From: an uncultured Bacteroidales bacterium | GTDB lineage: Bacteria; Bacteroidota; Bacteroidia; Bacteroidales; P3 | Assembly: GCA_947168515.1 (NCBI GenBank) | Contig: CAMVMF010000035.1 | Location: 1-35,873 of the forward strand | Reading direction: 5' to 3' | Length of the DNA: 35,873 nt | In this document: piece after piece, positions 6,900 to 15,860 of the stretch | Layout of the letters: every line of letters begins with the position of its first letter | How positions within the stretch are numbered: the first letter of the stretch is position 1 | The notes under the pieces: model-generated | Database searches by the model: none | The model's input: only the letters and a program-made list of their open reading frames with translations | Told to the model about the DNA's origin: nothing | Made by a program: the position numbers and the translations under genes

Positions 6900-9782
6900 A
6901 TGAACATCCTATTCCGAAATCCAATCTGCCCACGGCACCTGACAAAAGGCGCAAAAGCGGTCTTGCCACTGATCCTTTGGCTTCTAGGGTCCTTCCCCAA
7001 CCCAATAGAGGCGCAAGGCCTCACCACTAGCGGCACCGACTTTTGGGTGGCCATCATGCCTTGCTGGTTGGACAACGACGTGGACAATTACCATCTGATG
7101 ATTTCCGCTCCCCGCAGTTGCTCAGTCACCATCAGCAACCCCAACACCGGATGGTCGCACACCATGTCCATATCCGCCGGCAGCACACGCTCTTATCAAT
7201 TGCCCAACGCCCATAGTTGGCAGGCTGGTTCATGCATCGTCACCAACATGGGACTGCATATAACATCAACGGACAACATACAGCTTTGGGCCTATATCCA
7301 GAGCCAGACGGCATCGTCTTGCGATGCCACCCATATCTTGCCCACCACAGCCCTTGGCTCCGAATACATCGTGCAGACCACTCCGGTAGACCACAGCTAT
7401 AGCCAACAGTCGCACGCAGAATTCAGCGTGCTGGCCACAGAGGACAGTACCGTGGTGGACATCGTTCTGACCAATAATACCTCCACGGGTATAGGCTCTG
7501 GCACCACCATCACTCGTACGCTCAATGCAGGGCAGATATTTCAGGTGATGGGGCCTCACCGAGTCGGCGACTTCAGCGGCACCACAGTCAGGGCACGAGA
7601 GTGCAAACGAATAGCCGTCTTCTCTGGTGCCACGGCAACCAATATGCCCTATGGCAATAATACATCGTCGGACCAAACCTACCAGCAAGCCATCCCTACC
7701 ACCTCATGCGGCAGACAGTGGGTCCTCACCCCCTCGGCCTGGCACGACACCAGCGACTATGTACGCATTACCGCTATCCACGACAGCTGCCACATATACC
7801 GAAACGGCATCCCCCTTGCCGTCATCGACAACGGACAGACCTACCAGTTCAAGCTCAACGCGCCGGCACTCATCACCACCTCCTATCCTTCTATCCTCTA
7901 CCAATATCTCGACAGCCGCCATTGCGCGGGGACGGGATGCGATTGGGGCGACGTGGCCTCGTTTGCACCCAACCACGTGGACCAGTCCACCCAATCGTGT
8001 GTGTTTTCTTGTTTTGACGTCAGAAGCCGAGGAATCGACAGCAAATACTATATTAACGTCGTTGTGCCCACGGCAGAAAGTGGGCTCATGCGGTTGGACG
8101 GTGCACCCCTCACCGGTTTCTCCACCATTGCCGGCACCAACTACAGCTATATAAGGCAGAGCATCTCCAATGCCAGCCACACGCTTACGACTACTGGCAC
8201 TGGTTTCTCGGCCTTCACCTACGGCTTGGGCGAGAACTGGGAAGCCTATGCCATGTCGTTGGGCGGCACCGACACAGCGACCCAATTCTCCGCCGCCCGG
8301 CTGGTTATCATCGACAGTATGCTCTGTGCCGACACCCTAGTGTGGCGCGGCCATAGCTTGGGCATTCCCGGAACCCACCGAATCCCTCCTCAGAGCGACC
8401 ACAACGGCTGCGACACCACCTTTTTCTTCAGACTGACCAAATACGTGTCCGCCACAGTCAACATAGACACCGCGCTCTGCGCCAACACCCTCCTGTGGGG
8501 CGACACCCTATTGCAAGTGCCTGGGCTGCATACCTTACGATACACCGCCTCCGACGGATGCGACAGCATAGTGAACATAAACCTAATCAGGACTGTGGCC
8601 TATATTGACACCATAGACACCTCATTTTGTTCAAGACAAGTGAGTTGGGGCGACACCACGTTGAGCATCCCCGGATTTCATACCCTGCATTATGCCACCA
8701 TAGACGGATGCGACAGCATCGTCTGCCTCAACACACAACTGGCAGCAGAAAGCTATTATCACGTCGACACAAACATCTGCACCAGCTCTTATCGATGGCA
8801 AGACACCACACTGGACGTACCAGGCTCTTATACTTTCTTCTTCATTGATTCTCGCGGGTGCGACAGCATCGTAACCCTCAATCTGCACTATGTCTTAGCC
8901 CATGAGCACGCCATCGACACAGTCTCTTGTTTCTCCACATTCTCCTGGTCGGATAGCTTGCTCGACGTTCCGGGAGCCTACGACTTCACATACACCGCCA
9001 CCGACGGATGTGACAGCGTTGTACACCTCAACATAAGCCTAACTTCCGGACATGAGACCACCATCGACACCAGCACCTGCCTCAACCCATTCCCCTGGCA
9101 GGACACCCTGCTCAGCGTCCCGGGAACCTACGTCTTCACATACACCGCCTCCGACGGTTGCGACAGCACCGTACATCTGGAGCTTTCCGTGTCCGAAGGC
9201 TATGAAACATTCTTCGACACGGCAAGTTGCGACAATCTCATCCTATGGATGGACACCGTTTTCGACGTGCCAGGCAGCTACGAAGTGCATCTTACTGCTT
9301 CGGATGGCTGCGACAGCACTGTACACCTAAAAATCTTATATTATCCTTCCTACGAGACCTTCGACACCCTCCGTCTCCACGGAGAACAGCTCGACACCAC
9401 CATCAACGGACAGACATACACCATCGGAGACCAATTTGACAGGACCCTCCAAACCACTTTGGGCTGCGACAGCATCATCCACACCCTCCTTGTGGGCGAA
9501 AATTGTCATCCCTTCATCTGGATTCCCAACGTCTTCACACCGTTCCAACCCACCAACAATATCTTTCGCATCCAGAGCCAAAACATCACTGAAATGACCG
9601 TCTCTATCTATCAGCGTTGGGGCGACTGCATCCACACTTTCGACGGCCTCACCGAGGGCTGGGACGGCACCCTCCGCGGCCAACCCTGCCAAGAAGGAGC
9701 CTATGTCTATCTTATCCGCTACAAAACAACCTGTACCCCAAAGCCCAAGACACTGGCCGGAACGGTGACCATACTACACTAA
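6900..9782 (+). CDS. T9SS type B secreted surface protein with IgGFc-binding-like domain (paralog 2, longest)
   Basis: 960 residues with the same architecture as the gene upstream: signal segment ending near IEAQ, TTSGTDFWVA, IgGFc-binding-like region to about residue 465, repeats over residues 468-864, and a type B sorting domain from about 871 (FIWIPNVFTP) to TGTVTVILH-like end (AGTVTILH). It has seven complete GCDS repeats plus the degenerate terminal one, so its extra length is entirely repeat expansion. Each complete repeat holds two cysteines about 27 residues apart, suggesting one disulfide per unit. It starts 21 bases after paralog 1. The likely role is an elongated adhesin or surface-layer stalk holding the head away from the cell; that is inference. 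Confidence 0.86.
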   Translation: MNILFRNPICPRHLTKGAKAVLPLILWLLGSFPNPIEAQGLTTSGTDFWVAIMPCWLDNDVDNYHLMISAPRSCSVTISNPNTGWSHTMSISAGSTRSYQLPNAHSWQAGSCIVTNMGLHITSTDNIQLWAYIQSQTASSCDATHILPTTALGSEYIVQTTPVDHSYSQQSHAEFSVLATEDSTVVDIVLTNNTSTGIGSGTTITRTLNAGQIFQVMGPHRVGDFSGTTVRARECKRIAVFSGATATNMPYGNNTSSDQTYQQAIPTTSCGRQWVLTPSAWHDTSDYVRITAIHDSCHIYRNGIPLAVIDNGQTYQFKLNAPALITTSYPSILYQYLDSRHCAGTGCDWGDVASFAPNHVDQSTQSCVFSCFDVRSRGIDSKYYINVVVPTAESGLMRLDGAPLTGFSTIAGTNYSYIRQSISNASHTLTTTGTGFSAFTYGLGENWEAYAMSLGGTDTATQFSAARLVIIDSMLCADTLVWRGHSLGIPGTHRIPPQSDHNGCDTTFFFRLTKYVSATVNIDTALCANTLLWGDTLLQVPGLHTLRYTASDGCDSIVNINLIRTVAYIDTIDTSFCSRQVSWGDTTLSIPGFHTLHYATIDGCDSIVCLNTQLAAESYYHVDTNICTSSYRWQDTTLDVPGSYTFFFIDSRGCDSIVTLNLHYVLAHEHAIDTVSCFSTFSWSDSLLDVPGAYDFTYTATDGCDSVVHLNISLTSGHETTIDTSTCLNPFPWQDTLLSVPGTYVFTYTASDGCDSTVHLELSVSEGYETFFDTASCDNLILWMDTVFDVPGSYEVHLTASDGCDSTVHLKILYYPSYETFDTLRLHGEQLDTTINGQTYTIGDQFDRTLQTTLGCDSIIHTLLVGENCHPFIWIPNVFTPFQPTNNIFRIQSQNITEMTVSIYQRWGDCIHTFDGLTEGWDGTLRGQPCQEGAYVYLIRYKTTCTPKPKTLAGTVTILH
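8301..9492 (+). repeat. Coding tandem repeats of paralog 2 (7 plus 1 degenerate)
   Basis: Eight in-frame units of about 147-153 bases. Units 5 and 6 (about 8910-9200) are nearly identical at the DNA level around the TYTA-DGCDS block, pointing to recent duplication. The first unit is the most divergent and corresponds to the first unit of both sister genes. Confidence 0.8.
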
Positions 9783-9791
9783 CCTATAGCT

Positions 9792-12239
9792 ATGAAAAAG
9801 AAGATGCATCGATCACAACAAAAACAATCTCACTCCAAAGGCTTTACATTAATCATGATGCTGCCTTTCATACTGTCGTGTCTCAAGCCCTTGGGTCTCA
9901 ACGCCCAGTCGTTTACTACCCAAGGCACCGATTTCTGGGCTGCCCTGATGCCCAACTGGTACGGACATGACATCGACAACTACTATATCTCTGCCAGCGG
10001 TACTCGCACTTGCTCAGTGACCGTCTCCAACCCCAACTCGGGATGGACCCACACCTTTGCCGTGCCCGCCAACAGCATCACCACCTATCAGATGCCATCC
10101 GATCAATGCTGGGAGCCCAACCAATTCGGCATCATTGACAAAGGCCTGCACATAGTGTCCACTGACACCGTCCAAATATGGATATACAACCAAAACGGGA
10201 CTCCCTCCACGTGTGATGCCACTCAAATATTGCCAACATCCTCGCTAAGCAACGAATACATAGTGCAGTCAACCCCCGTAGACCACTGTTCTACTCGCCA
10301 AGAAAGTCGCTCACAATTCAGTGTCCTAGCCCCCCAAGACTCCACCATTGTCGACCTCGTGCTCACCAACAGCACCGCCACCGGCATTGCCGCTGGAACC
10401 TCCCATACCTTCACCCTCAATGCAGGACAGATTCTTCAAGTGCAGGGGTCTCTTACCAGCGGTGACTTTAGCGGAACCCGAGTTAACGCTCGAAACTGCA
10501 AGCCAATTGCCGTTTTCTCGGGAGCATCCACTACCAGTATGCCAGACATGAGCGGTTCGTCAGCAGACCACACATACCAGCAGAATATACCACTCGAAGC
10601 TTTCAGCACCGAATGGTTTCTTACACCCACCGCCTGGCACGACACCAGCGACTACGTCAGAGTCACCGCCGGAGAGGACAACTGCCAAATCTATCGTAAC
10701 GGGACCCTCCTCAACACACTCAACCGCGGTCAAACATACCAATTCAAACTCAACGGCCCTACCCATATCACCACCTCGCAACCAGCCGTCCTTTACCAGT
10801 ACTTAGACGGGCGCCATGCTTCTATTACAGGGGGCGACTGGGGCGATGTCGCCATGTTCGCCCCCAACAATGCCAACCAAAAAATTCAATGGTGCTGCTT
10901 CCCCACCTTTCCCTTGCACAACCGTCCCAACTACGACAGCAAATACTACGTCAACATCATAGTCCCCACCGCAGAGACCTCCCTGCTTCTCCTCGACGGT
11001 TCACCCCTCACCGATTACCACCCCATCAGCGGAACCGCCTACAGCTACTCCCGCCATCCTATCAATCAAAGCATCCATACAATCTTCACCTCAGGATCTG
11101 GCTTCTGTGCCTTCACATACGGACTAGCCGAAAACTGGGAGGCATACGCCATGGGTCTCGGTGGAATCGACACCACCACACGCATCACGGGCAACAACCA
11201 TGTGACCATCGACACAGGCTCATGTACAGGACAACTCCATTGGCACGACACCCTGCTGCTAGCCCCATCCACCACTCACTTCACGGTGTCTGCTCCCGAA
11301 GGGTTATGCGACAGCAGCTACACCATACACCTCACGACCTACCCGTCCTACTTCGACACGATTGACAGCATTACATGCCTAGACCAACTTCCTTGGAACG
11401 ATTCACTGCTTTCAGTCCCCGGCACACATACATTATCATACCAAACCATTCAAGGGTGCGACAGCATCATCAACCTCCAACTCCACAAAGCCCCTTCCTA
11501 CTTCGATACCATTGACAGCACTGCCTGCCAGCAAATGATGCTTTGGGACGATACCCTCCTCTCGGTCCCAGACACCCACATCCTTCATTATCAGACCATC
11601 AATGGATGTGACAGCACCATAATGCTCCACCTTTCGCTTAGTCCTTTGCCTGAAGGCAGCCTAGACACAGGTTGTTGCAACGACACCCTCTATATACAGC
11701 AATACGCACTAGCCGTTCCCGGCGACTATACTATTACTCTCTCCTACCCGCAGGGGTGCGACAGCATTATCCACCTTCATGTCGATACATTGCCCCACTA
11801 CTACCAGTTCGATACAGTTTATGTAAATCCCGACAGAGGGTACCTAGGTCCCGGTGGTCGGCAATACTGGCCGGGCGAAACATTTGAAGACACCCTCTTC
11901 ACCCAGATGGGCTGCGACAGCATTATCCACTTCACCGTGATGCCCAACCCCGACACCTCCTGCCATCACCACTTATGGATTCCCAACATCTTCACCCCCT
12001 TGCTCGGCAATAACAACCACTTCCGCATCATCAGCGACAACATAACCCACATGACCGTTAGCATCTTCCACCGCTGGGGCGACTGGGTGTGCACTTTCGA
12101 CGGTCTCACTGAGGGCTGGGATGGCACCAAGAACGGCACTCCCTGTCCCGCAGGCACCTACGTCTACCTTATACGTTTTGCCACCCCCTGCCAAAGCAAT
12201 GTAAAACCCATTGTCGGAACCATCACCCTTATACGCTAA
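9792..12239 (+). CDS. T9SS type B secreted surface protein with IgGFc-binding-like domain (paralog 3)
   Basis: 815 residues. The signal segment (GFTLIMMLPFILSC) ends near LNAQ, followed by FTTQGTDFWAA. The IgGFc-binding-like region has the same length as in the two sisters; repeats begin at about residue 470. There are four complete GCDS repeats plus the degenerate terminal one (to about 716), then a type B sorting domain (about 724-815; LWIPNIFTP to GTITLIR). It starts nine bases after paralog 2. It appears the most divergent of the three heads, for instance an FGIIDKGLH stretch where the others read CII/CIV, losing a Cys. Function is inferred as a surface-exposed binding protein exported by T9SS; T9SS machinery genes are not in the window. 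Confidence 0.85.
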   Translation: MKKKMHRSQQKQSHSKGFTLIMMLPFILSCLKPLGLNAQSFTTQGTDFWAALMPNWYGHDIDNYYISASGTRTCSVTVSNPNSGWTHTFAVPANSITTYQMPSDQCWEPNQFGIIDKGLHIVSTDTVQIWIYNQNGTPSTCDATQILPTSSLSNEYIVQSTPVDHCSTRQESRSQFSVLAPQDSTIVDLVLTNSTATGIAAGTSHTFTLNAGQILQVQGSLTSGDFSGTRVNARNCKPIAVFSGASTTSMPDMSGSSADHTYQQNIPLEAFSTEWFLTPTAWHDTSDYVRVTAGEDNCQIYRNGTLLNTLNRGQTYQFKLNGPTHITTSQPAVLYQYLDGRHASITGGDWGDVAMFAPNNANQKIQWCCFPTFPLHNRPNYDSKYYVNIIVPTAETSLLLLDGSPLTDYHPISGTAYSYSRHPINQSIHTIFTSGSGFCAFTYGLAENWEAYAMGLGGIDTTTRITGNNHVTIDTGSCTGQLHWHDTLLLAPSTTHFTVSAPEGLCDSSYTIHLTTYPSYFDTIDSITCLDQLPWNDSLLSVPGTHTLSYQTIQGCDSIINLQLHKAPSYFDTIDSTACQQMMLWDDTLLSVPDTHILHYQTINGCDSTIMLHLSLSPLPEGSLDTGCCNDTLYIQQYALAVPGDYTITLSYPQGCDSIIHLHVDTLPHYYQFDTVYVNPDRGYLGPGGRQYWPGETFEDTLFTQMGCDSIIHFTVMPNPDTSCHHHLWIPNIFTPLLGNNNHFRIISDNITHMTVSIFHRWGDWVCTFDGLTEGWDGTKNGTPCPAGTYVYLIRFATPCQSNVKPIVGTITLIR
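11200..11935 (+). repeat. Coding tandem repeats of paralog 3 (4 plus 1 degenerate)
   Basis: Five in-frame units of about 150 bases. Units 2 and 3 share near-identical openings (SYFDTIDS) and PG-turn blocks, pointing to local duplication. Unit 4 has CC in place of a single first Cys and lacks the Trp. Confidence 0.75.
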
Positions 12240-12272
12240 AACATCAAGAATAACTAAAAATAATATAGTAAC

Positions 12273-14753
12273 ATGAAAAAATCCATCCTCACCCATGCAG
12301 GCATCATCGTCATCCTGCTCGCCATCTCGGCACTCTATTTCATGCCAATCCTTCAAGGCAAAGCCCTGCCCCAGGGAGACCTACAGAAGTATGAAGGCAT
12401 GGCCAAAGCCCAAAAAGACTATCATGCAGCCACCGGCGATTATTCCACCTGGTGTCCCAGCATGTTCGGCGGCATGCCGGGCTATCAGATCACCAACAGT
12501 CCACAACACTCCATGTACACCCCCGTCAAGAATGTCCTCACACTGCAAATCTTCAACCGTCAGAACGACATGGGTGTGTTGTTCCTCTACCTGCTAGGTT
12601 TCTACATTGCCCTGGTGGCCTTGGGCGTGAGTCCGTGGCTGGCACTGTTGGGCGGCCTGGCTTTTGGTCTAGGCAGCTACAATATCATCATCATTGAGGC
12701 CGGCCACATCACCAAAGCATGGGCCATGGCCATGATGGCTCCCATCCTGGCCGGCATGCTACTCTGTTTCAAAGGGGCCGCCACCTACCGTGAGGAGAAG
12801 CGCCGCAGTACTGCTCAACTGGTTTGGGGCGGAATCCTCTTCACCCTTGCCCTTGGACTGCAGATTGCCCTCAACCACATACAAATCACCTTCTACACCG
12901 CCTTGGCTGGTGTGATAATGGGCATTGTCTATCTGTGCTACTCGCTTAAGGACAAATACTTCTCCCGTCTGCTCCTCTCGGTGGGTATACTTGTGGTTGG
13001 TGCGCTCCTGGCCATCCTTTGCAACACACGCCACCTTATGGTCAACCAAGAGTATATGCAGTACACCATGCGTGGCGGCAGCGAAATCACCGTCACCCCT
13101 CAGGACCTTTATGGACCCGAATACCCACTGGTCAATAACGCCAACGATGACGGCCTCGACATCAACTATGCCTTCAGCTGGAGCTACGGCATCGGCGAGA
13201 CCTACACCCTTTTGGTACCCGGAGCCCGCGGTGGCGGCAGCGTGGAGCCCGTCAGCCACGAGAGTGCCAGCTACAAAAATTTCCGTCAAGACAGAGTGCC
13301 TCTCTACTGGGGCGACCAACCCTTTACCTCGGGCCCCGTATACTTTGGTGCCATCATCATCTTCCTCTTCGTATTCGGTCTCATCGTGGTCAAAGGGCCC
13401 GAACGCTGGTGGATACTCATTGCCACCCTCCTGGCCATCCTTCTCAGCTGGGGCAAGAACTTCATGGGCTTCAATGAGTGGGTGTTCGACCACCTGCCCC
13501 TTTACAACAAATTCCGCACACCTTCCATGAGCCTAGTGCTGGCCAACGTGCTGACGGTACTTCTTGCCGTCCTGGGCCTGCGCCAGCTCTTCCGCCAAGA
13601 CCTTGATGTCAAACGCGCCCTCCGCGCCCTCTACATTTCCACTGGTGCCACGGTAGGCGTCATTCTGTTAGGGATGCTCTTCTCCGGAAGCCTCAGCTTC
13701 AGCGGCAGTGCCGATAGCGAAATGGCCAGACAGTACGGCGACCAATGGCCTATGCTACAGAACATTTTCATTCAAGACCGCAAGGCACTCTTCCGCAGCG
13801 ACTCATGGCGCAGCATAGCCTTTATCCTGCTGGCGGCTGCCACCATGTTCACCTACATCAAGTTCCTCTCAGGAAAAAAGAAAGCCTATCTGGCCATCAT
13901 CGCCGTCTTGGCCCTGCTCATCACCATAGACCTACAGAACGTCAACAGCCGCTACCTCAACAGCGACAACTACGTCCGCAACGCCCGCCAACTGGAGATG
14001 CAGCCGGCACAGTATGACTACGACATAGATGCCTTGGCAGCACAAGCCGGCGATAGCGATTACCGCGTGCTCAACCTTGCCGTCAACACCTTCAACGACT
14101 CCAAACCTTCTGCCTTCCACAACCAAGTGGGCGGCTACAGCGCAGCCAAACTCCGCCGCTATCAGGACCTCATAGACTTCTATATCTCCCGTAGGATCAA
14201 CCCCAACGTACTCAATATGCTCAACACCCGCTACTACGTCCTGCAAAACGGTGGGGTGCAGCGCAACCCCGATGCCTTGGGCAACGCATGGTTCGTCCGT
14301 GAAGTCAAACAGGTCAAAGATGCCAACGAGGAAATCCTAGCCCTCAACGATTTCAACCCCGCCACCACTGCCATCGTCGACCAATCGCAATTCCAGGTAG
14401 GTGCCGTCGGACCCTACGACAGCACCGCCACCATAGTCATGGAGCACAAACAGCCCACCGACCTCAACACCCTCACCTACAAGAGCCACAGCCAGACAGA
14501 CCAGTATGCCGTGTTCAGCGAGATATATTACCACCCCGACTGGAGAGCTTACATAGACGGCAAGCCTGCCGAATACCAAAGGGCCAACTACGTTCTGCGC
14601 GCCATGCTCATCCCGGCGGGAGACCACACCATTGAGTTCCGCAACGAATCGCCCACCATGCACCGTTTGGACACCATCACCCTCATCTGCTCTATCTTCA
14701 CCCTGCTGGTCATTGCCACCACACTCTTCTTCTACTACCGCCGCAAAAAATAA
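12273..14753 (+). CDS. YfhO family multi-pass membrane protein
   Basis: 826 residues. An N-terminal membrane helix leads into the YfhO hallmark region LPQGDLQKYEGMAKAQ with Asp36, then SMFGGMPGYQI. Many hydrophobic helices follow to about residue 550, then a large extracytoplasmic domain and a final helix (LICSIFTLLVIATTLFFYY) ending in RRKK. YfhO proteins have a GT-C-like fold; Bacillus and Listeria relatives take part in adding sugars to teichoic acids from a lipid-linked donor. YfhO homologues are common in Bacteroidota, where the role is not settled. The gene follows the adhesin genes after 33 A-rich bases and is followed after nine bases by a GT2 gene, so the pair may make and use a lipid-linked sugar. 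The family call is firm, the role inferred. Confidence 0.88.
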   Translation: MKKSILTHAGIIVILLAISALYFMPILQGKALPQGDLQKYEGMAKAQKDYHAATGDYSTWCPSMFGGMPGYQITNSPQHSMYTPVKNVLTLQIFNRQNDMGVLFLYLLGFYIALVALGVSPWLALLGGLAFGLGSYNIIIIEAGHITKAWAMAMMAPILAGMLLCFKGAATYREEKRRSTAQLVWGGILFTLALGLQIALNHIQITFYTALAGVIMGIVYLCYSLKDKYFSRLLLSVGILVVGALLAILCNTRHLMVNQEYMQYTMRGGSEITVTPQDLYGPEYPLVNNANDDGLDINYAFSWSYGIGETYTLLVPGARGGGSVEPVSHESASYKNFRQDRVPLYWGDQPFTSGPVYFGAIIIFLFVFGLIVVKGPERWWILIATLLAILLSWGKNFMGFNEWVFDHLPLYNKFRTPSMSLVLANVLTVLLAVLGLRQLFRQDLDVKRALRALYISTGATVGVILLGMLFSGSLSFSGSADSEMARQYGDQWPMLQNIFIQDRKALFRSDSWRSIAFILLAAATMFTYIKFLSGKKKAYLAIIAVLALLITIDLQNVNSRYLNSDNYVRNARQLEMQPAQYDYDIDALAAQAGDSDYRVLNLAVNTFNDSKPSAFHNQVGGYSAAKLRRYQDLIDFYISRRINPNVLNMLNTRYYVLQNGGVQRNPDALGNAWFVREVKQVKDANEEILALNDFNPATTAIVDQSQFQVGAVGPYDSTATIVMEHKQPTDLNTLTYKSHSQTDQYAVFSEIYYHPDWRAYIDGKPAEYQRANYVLRAMLIPAGDHTIEFRNESPTMHRLDTITLICSIFTLLVIATTLFFYYRRKK

Positions 14754-14762
14754 GGAAACACC

Positions 14763-15716
14763 ATGCTTTCAGTCATTATCTGCACATATAATCGAGACAA
14801 GTACATATACAACGTCCTCAAGAGCATTGCCGAGAACGACTACCCACGCACAGACTACGAGATAGTCCTTGTCAACAACAACAGCACCGACCGCACCGAA
14901 GTCGAATGTCGCCGGTTCCAGTCAGACTATCCCGACATACAATTCCACTACTTTGTCGAAACCAACCAAGGGCTCTCCTATGCCCGCAACTGCGGCATTA
15001 GGGGAGCCCAAGGCGACCTACTGGTCTACGTCGACGACGATGCCACAGTGAACAAAGAGTACCTACGCACCTATGCCGACTTCTTTGCTCGCAAGGGAGG
15101 GCAGAAAAGACTCCCCGACGGCACTGTGGACCACAGCCAGGCAGACCCCCTGGCTGTGGCGGCCGGTGGCCCCATCCTGCCGGTCTACGAGACCGAAGAG
15201 CCCAAATGGATGTCGCATTACACCCGACAGCTAATCACCGGTAAGCTATACCTGGGCGACAAGGAACGGCAATTCCCCGGCGAGGCCTTTCCTGGCGGAG
15301 GCAATGCCTGCTATCGCAAAAGTGTCTTTGACACCGTCGGGCTGTTCAACGTAGACCTCGGGCGGAAAGGCAACAGCCTCATTGGTGCCGAAGAAAAAGA
15401 CCTCTTCGACAAGATGACCACCCAGAAGATGAAATTTTACTACCTACCTGGAGCAATACTCTACCACATCATACCCGAGAAAAAGCTCACCGACGACTAC
15501 TTCCAGCGGCTCACCTACGGCATCGGGGTCAGCGAATACTATCGTACCAAACAAATCTCACAGAAGAAATACCTCCACCGCCTCTGGAAAGAATGCATCA
15601 AATGGGGCGGCACACTTGTCCTTTGGACAGGATTTGCCCTCCGTGGCCAATTCGCCAAAGGCAACAAACTGGTCCTCTTCCGCAAGAACGTCACCAAAGG
15701 ACTATTGAAAGGATAA
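14763..15716 (+). CDS. Glycosyltransferase family 2
   Basis: 317 residues. A GT-A fold is evident from SVIICTYNRDKYI at the N terminus, VNNNSTDRT, the QGLSYARNCGI segment and a DxD motif at Asp91-93 (VYVDDDATV), which binds the metal and nucleotide sugar. GGGNACYRK and GAEEKDLFDKM complete the acceptor-side region. There is a mildly hydrophobic stretch near the C terminus (TLVLWTGFAL) but no certain membrane segment, so it probably acts at the inner face of the inner membrane. It lies nine bases after YfhO and is the last gene of the run that begins at 2600. The sugar and acceptor cannot be read from sequence. Confidence 0.9.
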   Translation: MLSVIICTYNRDKYIYNVLKSIAENDYPRTDYEIVLVNNNSTDRTEVECRRFQSDYPDIQFHYFVETNQGLSYARNCGIRGAQGDLLVYVDDDATVNKEYLRTYADFFARKGGQKRLPDGTVDHSQADPLAVAAGGPILPVYETEEPKWMSHYTRQLITGKLYLGDKERQFPGEAFPGGGNACYRKSVFDTVGLFNVDLGRKGNSLIGAEEKDLFDKMTTQKMKFYYLPGAILYHIIPEKKLTDDYFQRLTYGIGVSEYYRTKQISQKKYLHRLWKECIKWGGTLVLWTGFALRGQFAKGNKLVLFRKNVTKGLLKG

Positions 15717-15720
15717 TAGG

Positions 15721-15830
15721 TAGGTTCTACTAATTCTTTTTTGAGAGCGCGTTTCACTGAAACGCTAATCGGCTGTCTTACTATAACCCCACACTGCTTG
15801 AGGGGTTATTGAGAGTAAGGCTCTCCGAGT
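15721..15830 (+). repeat. Three-hairpin element, copy B, in a convergent spacer
   Basis: It begins five bases after the GT2 stop, with the same left flank as copy C (TAGGT, TTCTA, TAATTC, TTTTGAGAGCGCGT). Hairpin 1 is GCGTTTC-ACT-GAAACGC (15749-15765). Hairpin 2 pairs AACCCC (15785-15790) with GGGGTT (15802-15807). TATTGAGAG follows, then hairpin 3, GGCTC-TCC-GAGTC, and a T-rich end. It lies between converging genes and could also act as a transcription terminator. Confidence 0.72.
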
Positions 15831-15860
15831 CTTTATCTTTTACCTTACTGTTTCCATCAT

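Noticed and set aside
4611..12239. Immunoglobulin-binding function for the three adhesins
   Set aside because: The domain resemblance is to a family named after IgGFc-binding protein; nothing in the sequence shows antibody binding.
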